This document shows positions 23,901 through 32,900 of a stretch of 64,000 bases of DNA, one piece after another (position 1 is the first letter of the stretch; every line of letters begins with the position of its first letter). The translations under genes were made by a program, and so were the position numbers. The notes under the pieces are model-generated. The model worked only from the letters and a program-made list of their open reading frames with translations, was not told where the DNA came from and ran no database searches. Location: positions 36,161,966 to 36,225,965 of the forward strand of contig NC_087067.1 in NCBI RefSeq assembly GCF_963678635.1, given 5' to 3'. Source of the stretch: Symsagittifera roscoffensis (lineage: Eukaryota; Xenacoelomorpha; Acoela; Convolutidae).

Positions 23901-26900
23901 CAATTTCACATTTTTAGTACAAAAACAAGCGACCGACTTTTTTGTTTTCGGTCGCCTCTTTTATCAGAAATTGACAAGCGTTTTGAAATACTAAGCTTTT
24001 AAAATATTTTTATTTTGTCAAGCTTAGGTTTGAAAGTGAGAAACCTGAATCTTGTACATAAATCTCGTCGGTGTTTCCACAGTGCCTGAAAAGTTTTGTT
24101 GCTCCAAACTACCTGAATTTATCACTGGTTTTGCTTAAATGTTTTACAAGATAGAGCCTGTAGTTTTTTTCTGTTTATGTCAAACTTTTATGAGAAAGAA
24201 CCTTTTCTGCAGTAATGTAGCACGCAGTTTAGCTTGTATGTGCAAGTTAAAATTGCTAAAAAATGTAAATTTGTATCAGATTTTCTGAACTTTATTTGAA
24301 AACAATCATTTCAAAACCTCTGGAAGTCTCATTGGCGTAGTTGTAGCCACAAACTCAGACTGGATGCCAACCATGGTCGCTTTCAAACATTGAATAAGTT
24401 ACCTTCAGTAAATTTAAAACGATAAAGCAACGGAGTTTGAAGTAAAGATGAAACGTATTCTGCGTTGATCTGATCAGTTGGCCGGATTAAGTCGGATTTT
24501 TAGTTTTTGATTGAAGAAGTCTTTTGTAAGAAATTGCCTGAAACAACCTGAAGCTTCAGAAAAACATTGAGACTGTATAGATTAATTTAATGCTCATTTA
24601 TAAGCACCCGGATTGACAAAAATGTTAGTGATACAATTTTCATTGGAGTTTAGATGTGGAGGTCAACCCATACAGTAATTTCAGATAGGGTACACCGTCT
24701 GCTCGTCACGCTATCTTATTTTCGGCCGGATAGATTCGTGCAACTTCTTAGACTAATACCGATCTTAATCATACTCTTATATCTCTTAGTCTCAATAGAT
24801 CTAGAATATACTGGTTTGTTACGAGTCGGTCTCTTGGAGAAAACAACTAGGTTGTAAATTAAATTCAAAATGCTCTGGTGCTGAAGTTACAAGTAATTTA
24901 AGCACTTACAAATAAGTGGATTGTTAGTTTCATGGAGTGTGATTGGTTAGTCTTTAATATTTTATAGGGATAAAATATCTAATTTATAACCAATAATAAT
25001 ATATAGTTTGGATCAGGTTCCACCCATCCGGGGTTTACAGAGTTTTTGTTCTTTTGACTTCCTTCTGTAATGGAGGATGGATGATGATCGTTTGTATTTC
25101 ACGAGGATCATTTCTATTCCGTTCTTGGAGGAGAAAGTTCCAAGAAGCTGGATTTGTGATATCAACTTGTCATTCAACGATGACTGAGGCCGTCAACAAA
25201 ATCAATCTGATTTCTAAATGGTTTGTTATGATTGTCTGTTCTTGATCGGTGTGGAGAACTATGTTTCGATCTGGATCGGGAATGGCGTGAAGCTCGAGTT
25301 TGGAGGGAATGCCTTGTAACTCGGATGTGTACGTATACTTGAACATCGAGGTGGTCTTTGGTCTGTTTCAATGAAGTCCTTTGCTTCGGACTCAGGTCGT
25401 ACTTCAAATCCTTTGAGTTGTGATTGTGGGCGGCATATCGGTTGTGTTCAGCCATTCTGTAGGTTGAGTATGATGAGGTCGTCATAGCTGTTTGATCTTC
25501 GTGATTGCGTATGGTCTATATTACTGCAATATATAACTTACATAAATAAATATTTAGTTAGTTCTTCTTTTAGTTATGATTTTTTATTAATTTTTATCAC
25601 AAAAGCTTTTTATTTTAGTTCAGTTATTTTAAAAGAGTTACTCACAAAAGAGTGTGTCACAAAGCGTGGGTTCTAGCACGATGGGTTAGGCCGGCTATTC
25701 AGCATGCTCAGGACGTCCTCTTCTGGTGGGTTAGGCCAGGAGTGAGGGTATGATTGCATGCTGGTTTTTTGTGGGGTCCTGTTTTGTGGTAACCTTTTAT
25801 GTTATGTTTGTTACTGGTTTTTCCTTTTGTTGTTTTGGTTGTGTCCTTTTCTCCAAAATCAAATTGTTTGGTTTTGGTTTGTCTTTCGATTTTTTGGTGT
25901 TTTATACTTCCTTTTTTAGACTTATCAATAGTCTTCAAAAGAATAAATTATCGGTTCTTTAAGCTGGTTTAATCTGGTTTGTGTAACGTGGGTTTTTTTC
26001 TTAGTCATGCTGTTAGTTTGTGGTTTATGGTGTGTAGTAGGCTGCGTTGGTTAGTTGGGATTATTATATCATTCCTTTCCACCCGGGTTAAAAGAAAGTT
26101 TGAAACTTGTTATAATTAGTTTTGGGTTGATGTTAGTGAAAGTTAAAACTTGAAATCATTATTTTAAATAATTTGTCGTGGGCGAACTGTGCGAGTGTGG
26201 ATAGAATTTGTGTGCGATTGATTCTTGAAAAGGTTAGTACTGCTAACATATGTATAAATTTACTGCTGGAAATTTCAAATTAATAATTTCAATCCCCACA
26301 AAGCAGTAAAATTGTTTTCAGTGTATTGAGGTTTACTACATTGGGGAAAAGAATTTATAGATGACTTAACTACTGTGGAGAAGAAATTTTACTGCATCAT
26401 TTATTGCGGTTTGTTAATAAACGTTTATAATTTTTGATAGAGTTCGAAATTTTTTATTTTGTTTTCTTGTTTGTAGATGATGATGATGTAAAGACTAAAG
26501 AAAAAACATTTAATAAGAAATGGTTAGTTTGTTTAAAATTTATTATTAGTTATAATTTGTTTAATTAATACTTTCCTAGTTGACGGGGAAGATGCCATGA
26601 GGGAAGATATCGTGCATTGAATCTGATGTGGTTAGTAATTTTGCTAATATACGAATGATATTTTTAGTTTCGAGCAAGGGCCAAAGCAATTCTAGTGCTT
26701 TGATGGTGTTTAGTTCTTCAGTGCCAATGTAAAACTCGTGATTGGTGTGCTGGATGAGGTTAAAAATATTGTGATTGTATTTAGTATTGTGAATGAATTC
26801 TAATATAGGGATTTCTATAGGTTGAATATATTCATGCGGGACAATGAGGGGTCGGGATTTTTCTAAGTTAAAGGTCTTGGTGAGTGGACAAAATATATAC

Positions 26901-29900
26901 GTTTGGGTTATTGGGTCGTAATTTCTGAGGATGCCTTGGAAGTTAGTATTTTTAATACAGTAGGTGAAACTGAGAAAATAACGGTGATGTGTACTTTGAA
27001 TTAATAAACTGAAAGCGATGATGGGGTTGTCGTGATGGTGTGTGTAAATTAAAATGAGTTTGAATGAATCTATATTATGTGTAAGTGTGCGTTTGTTTAG
27101 CTCTTAACATGATGTCGTGTGAACAGTGCAGATCTCGTTCTTTTGGAGTAAGGAAGTGGAAGGTTAGTGAAAAAGTTTCAAATTTATCGTACAGTGATTC
27201 ATAAGCTTGGATGTCGATTAGTGCTTCTGAGATGATGTGATCGTGTTTGTTATCTAATGAGCTTAGTGTAAAGATGTAGGGTGTTCGGATGAATAAATTT
27301 TCTGTTAGTTGTGGGTTAGCGGACTTATCTTCGTCGAGAAATTGATCTTGGTTAGGTCTGATGATATTGTGGTCATAATATTCAATGGAGTAATCATTAG
27401 CTCGGCGTTCGGTGAAAATCTTTAATAGTTTTTTATATCCTACATGCGTGAATTGTCTAGGTGTTAGTGCTGTAGTTAGTCTAAATATGTCGAATTTACT
27501 TTTTTCCACTTCGTGAGGTGTGTTAATTAGTGGTATACAAAGTGGATTTGAAAAATAATAAAATGATGTCCATTGAAGTGTGGGGGTTAAAACATGCTCA
27601 CCGACATAGTCGGGTTGTTCACTGTGGGGGTTGGAATGACTAATGGTATATTGGGGGAAGAGGGGTAGGGAATTTTAGAGAAATTCGGGAGTGATGATGT
27701 GATCGGGGTGATTTACATAATCACGGGCTGTTCCGGGTTTCGAGGGAAACGTATGGTTAGGGAATTTTCTCTTAAATGTTCTAAAAGCACAGTTAGTAGT
27801 GGATGATGAATAGGCTGATGTTGAGGATTGAACTAAAGAAGGGCTATAATCTGAAGAGGATGTAGGAGTAGGTCGGTTTGATGATGATGTAATATTGGAT
27901 GATAATTGATGAATGGTTAGGGTGTGAGGGTGTTGTATTTGTTGTTGTAATGTTATTAGATTATTTAGTTCTTGTGAGATTTCTGTGGTTTCTGGGGAAT
28001 TGTTGTTGGAACATTCATTGGTAAAGGGGAAGTATTTCGGGGTTACTTGGGAGATATGAGAGATGGTAGAGGGGGAATCATTTTGGGATTGGGAGTGAAT
28101 GGGTCGGAAGGGGGGTAGAGAAAATGTTGATGGGCTGGGTTCGGAGTTTGCAAATTCGTCTGGGGTTTCGATGTCTGAGTTGTTAAATTGGTAAATTGTA
28201 GTGAAAACTGTGATACCTGAGTTAGTCTCAGAATCCATGCCGGATGATGTGTTAATATGAGGTGATCTAGGTGGCGAGAAAGCAAAAAGTGGAATGATGG
28301 GAAATGGATTTTGGAGATTGGCTGGATGGGAAATTGAACGATGAAGGGATCCAACTTGTCGGCTCATCGTGGGCTAAAAAAAATGATTATTCTGAGATTG
28401 AAAGTTTGCTGTAAGTGGTTGTTCGATTATTTGTTCATAGTATTGTCATTTTGAGATTGTTGTGTAACAATGTGTTGAATTGGACTTTGTATATGATTTG
28501 GTCTGGAATTTGCGATATTTACTAGTGCTAACATTCTGAAGTTTTGTGGTACTAATGATAGTGGGTGGTTGCGATTCAAAGCTGGTAGTTGTGGTGCTGT
28601 AGGCAATGTATTTGTATTATTTTGTGATTTGTCATATGTGTTTGGTGTAATTGATATTTTTGTATTTTATTCTTTTATTTGTGCATCTAAAAGTATTTTA
28701 TTTATGGATGTGGAAAATATTCCAAAAAATCCTGCAAAAAGTTTGCGTGCTACGCTTGCTTGTCTATTTACTTGTGTGTGTATTGCGCATGTGTTATAGA
28801 TTCCTTTTAATAAAGAGAAAATAAATCCAATCAAATTAAACATTGCGTATAATATAGTCAATCTTTCTAAGATGTAGTAGCGCCATCCTAGAAAGGCTAA
28901 AAGTTTGTTTCTTAGATTTACAAAACTAAAAGTTTTGATTGGTGATATATCTTGTGGTCGATATTTTTTGCCGTTTAAACAAATATACTTTTAATATTTT
29001 ATAGGGATAAAATATCTAAATTATAACCAATAATAATATATAGTTTGGATCAGGTTCCACATTTATGGAAAGAAATTCAGATCATACAATTCCATAGAAA
29101 AAACTTAATTGCATGAAAATAGCATGACTAACATTTTTTATATAAATGAAATTGCATAATTACCATTTTTCCCATAGATAATTTTTTGCTTTATGCGTTT
29201 GTGTTTTGCCCTGAAACACAAAAACCGAAAAATCCCTCAAATAAGAAAACTAATACCTTAAACTGCATCAAAATCGCAGATTAAACTACGTATTGAGATA
29301 TGCCAAGTGGTTAAACTAACGAATTTCACACAGTAATCTTCACACAGTAAATTTTTTGTAATACTATGATGCCTCTATTTTGAAAAACTCAGTGGTTGAA
29401 AATCGTGGCCTTTTGAACATATTTAAGCGTATATGTATTTATCTAAAATTAAAAAAACTATTCTGACATCGCAGAAAACTTCATTTAGATTTTTGATTCT
29501 TCTGTGTAAAAAGACTGGGTCTGTACTGTCTTATATGCAAAAATTTGAACTTTTTGGGGGTGCAAAAAATGTTTTTTATTTTGAAAGTATTTGTTTGTTT
29601 ATAAAACTAGTTCAGTGACGAAAATGAAACTGATTTTTTTCCTCACTTTTGGAGTATTGTAGATCTACAATTTTTCCATGCAAAAAAAAATTCATTCAGA
29701 AAAAACGGCAATAAAATTGTTCAAAACTACTTGAAAAAAGTTTGAAGGATCTGGTCGCATAAACGGAAATCGCACGGAGCACTTTTTATCGACTCCATTA
29801 ATCAAAGCAATTTGTCGTCGATAAAGCAAATTGTCGTCGATTAAGTTTATAATAAATTTCCAATTCTCGCACTGGTAGCAAGAGTGCCCAGCTATATTTT

Positions 29901-32900
29901 CATGCGGTCTTCTTAATAAGTGCAAAAACAAACCATCGACTCGTTTCTTTTAAGCCGCCTCAAATTTTTATCAAGATTGCAAATGATAGCCACCAACAAG
30001 TCAGCCAACATGAATTCAAGTGCCGAAAAATGATAAACTTTAAAACAAAAATGGGAACGTCTTTCACCTGGTGCAAGAATTTTGGAAAAATTCTCGCACC
30101 ACGTGCAATTAAGTAAATAACGTGAAAAGTATTAATGCAACAGTAAAAACAGCTTGAAGGAGTCTAAATAGGTTTTTCAACAGCGCCGAAGTATAGCAAT
30201 GCGGAAATGTTCTTTATTTTCAGTCAAAGCCGGATTCGAACTACATATTTTCGCTGGACATGCCGTTGCCCGCACTCAAGCAAAGAAATGAAGTAGGGGC
30301 AACATTCTTACACGTTGAGGAGGATGGTGTTCAGAAGAGGGCGATCCAAATTGATGGGAAAAGCGTGACCGTCCCCGATACCAGGTATGTCAAAGCCAAC
30401 TACAAAAACGGTCAAACTGGTATTTATAACTCTGAAAATAAACCTAACTAATCGGCCGTAAGCTAAAAAAAAGTCCATACGTTAAAACAAAAGTCCAAGA
30501 GTCTCATATAATTTCACAACAGGAGTACAGATTTCAGTCTTAGAGATTTGATTCCTAGAGATTTGAATCCTATGATCGCTTGCTTAATTTGAATTTGAAC
30601 AGCATTGTTTGTTGAAATGTTGATTTTTTTTGGGCGACGCATGGCGCAGCTCTTCAAAGCGACAGCAAATTCATGAAAGCGGGAAAAAAGTTTGGTTATG
30701 AACATTGGTCATGGTATCAAAAACTTATTTTTTCTCTTTTTCGAATGTTCAGTGTTACTGAGCGAACTATTAGAGCAGGTCGTTTTTATAGAATGATATT
30801 ATTTGGCGTTTTGACTTTACGTCTCTTTTCATTTTAGTTCACTTTGTTTTTGTTATCGAAATTGGCTTGAAATCCAACGTGTAAATATTTCAGATTTTAA
30901 ACTCGTCGACTTTTTTGAGGGTGCTGCTTGGGAAATTTTTATTATTTTATAATTTAGATTTCAAAATTGATAGTTTTAGCTCGTTTGATGAAATGGACCC
31001 AGAAGACAGTATCAGTAATGAACATCAAGAATCTGACGCAGTCTTTGACAGAGAAGATGATACTTTAACTAATCTGAAGAAAATTCTAACTCAGAAAAAA
31101 GAAGCCCATTACATAAACGGTTGCTCTAATTTCTGCATCAATAATCGCTTTTTCGAAATTTTCATTCAAAATACACCATTTTATGGCAATTTATTCTGTC
31201 ATCATTTTTTTGCGATGATTTATAACCGATATTTAATCGATTTTTACCTAAATTTTTCAATTGTTTGGTTTAATAAATGGTTGATGTTTCAGGAGGTCGT
31301 AAAGACTTCTTCTACATTGACAACTCACGATACGCCAGCATCAGCCGTTTCTTTAATGTTAGTACAAATATTACTATGAAAATTATGTCGATGGAACATC
31401 ATCATCATCATGATGATCGAATTTTACGCTGCACCATCTTTGTTTATGCGTTGATTGGTTTCTGTGTGGTTTTTGTGGCGTCAATTGATGGAGTAAAAAA
31501 GCAACGGGGTCTGCAATTTCCTCTTTAACCCGATTGGCTTTGGCTCTATTTTTGAATGAGAGGAGATTGGTTAATTTTGATGAGCTGGTGCGTTCAAAAC
31601 TTCGGTTATGTTCGATTACTAAGTCCAATTTTGCTATAGAAGTGCTTCAAAGAGCGTAAATTAGTTCACCTCTAACTTTGCTTTAATTACTTGCAGAATC
31701 TTGTGCTTGTCTCCACAGAGCTGCTTCCTTATTTGGCTCCAGTGTTTTTCATTGTTTATTTTAGCACTCTTGTGATCCAAACTTGGTAGTGCAGCCAGTG
31801 TTCCACGAGGTACGAGACACCCGATTCCCAGAAATTGCATTCTTCACCAAAAGGTCAGTTTGCACTAGTCAAATATATTTAAAAATCACGGCAAAAACTG
31901 AAATGAGGCGGGCTTTTAGGTGATATAAAAACCCACCTACCATCTATAAACGGAATTCTTGCATTAGACTTTAACATAACAATTATGTAAAAGTTATAAA
32001 AGCCATGCAAGTTTCACTTAATTGACGCACTCTTTGGCTGATTTCATACTCTTTTGACATGACTGGTTTAAATAGTCTGCCCATTTTTAGCTAGTTTATG
32101 CTTCGGTTGATTCGTTCACTGTCAGGTTATAATGTTCCCGAGTTTCAGCTATATGTGAAAAGTAAATTAGAGCATGTGCTGGAAACCATATTAAAGGTTT
32201 CTGAACTTCTAACAATGGGAACGAGAGTAATCGGTTGCTGTTAGTATTTAGATGTCCCGACTCCATTATCATTGAAAATAAATTCTTAAATTAAAAAAAT
32301 TAAGTGTTTTTTTTTCAGTTTGTGAGAGAATGAGACAAATTGGGGAGAGGTAGGCTTGGTCACTAAATTAATCAATAATAAAAAGTGCCTTGAACGAAAA
32401 ACGTTCGTTCTTTTTTCATTTCGTCGACTATCCCCACATTTATATATTGATTCTAATTATCAAACTTTGAGACGCTTTTTTTGATGCAGATATGTTTTGA
32501 ATAAATTTTCACGAATCTGAATGGCGACTGAAAACGTTTTGATATGAGAACACACTGAGGTACCTAGTAGTGAATTTAGGGGGGAAAAGGGACGGCCCTC
32601 CCCTTTCCACCCAAAACCCCCCTCTGGCGCTTTTGCCGGGCCGAGGTCTACGACTAGTGTTGCGACCAAAATAGGTAGCCGAAATGGACTTTCTGCGACC
32701 GAAATTCTATGCTCTCGCAAGATGGGTCGCGCAAAGTCGCAACATGAGTCGCGCAAAGTCGCAACATGAGTCGCGCAAATTCGCAATATGAGTCGCGCAA
32801 AGTCGCAACATAGGTCGCGCAAAGTCGCAACATGGGTCGAGCAAAGTCGAAACATGAGTCGCGCAAAGTCGCAACATGAGTCGTGCATTATAAAAGTTTC

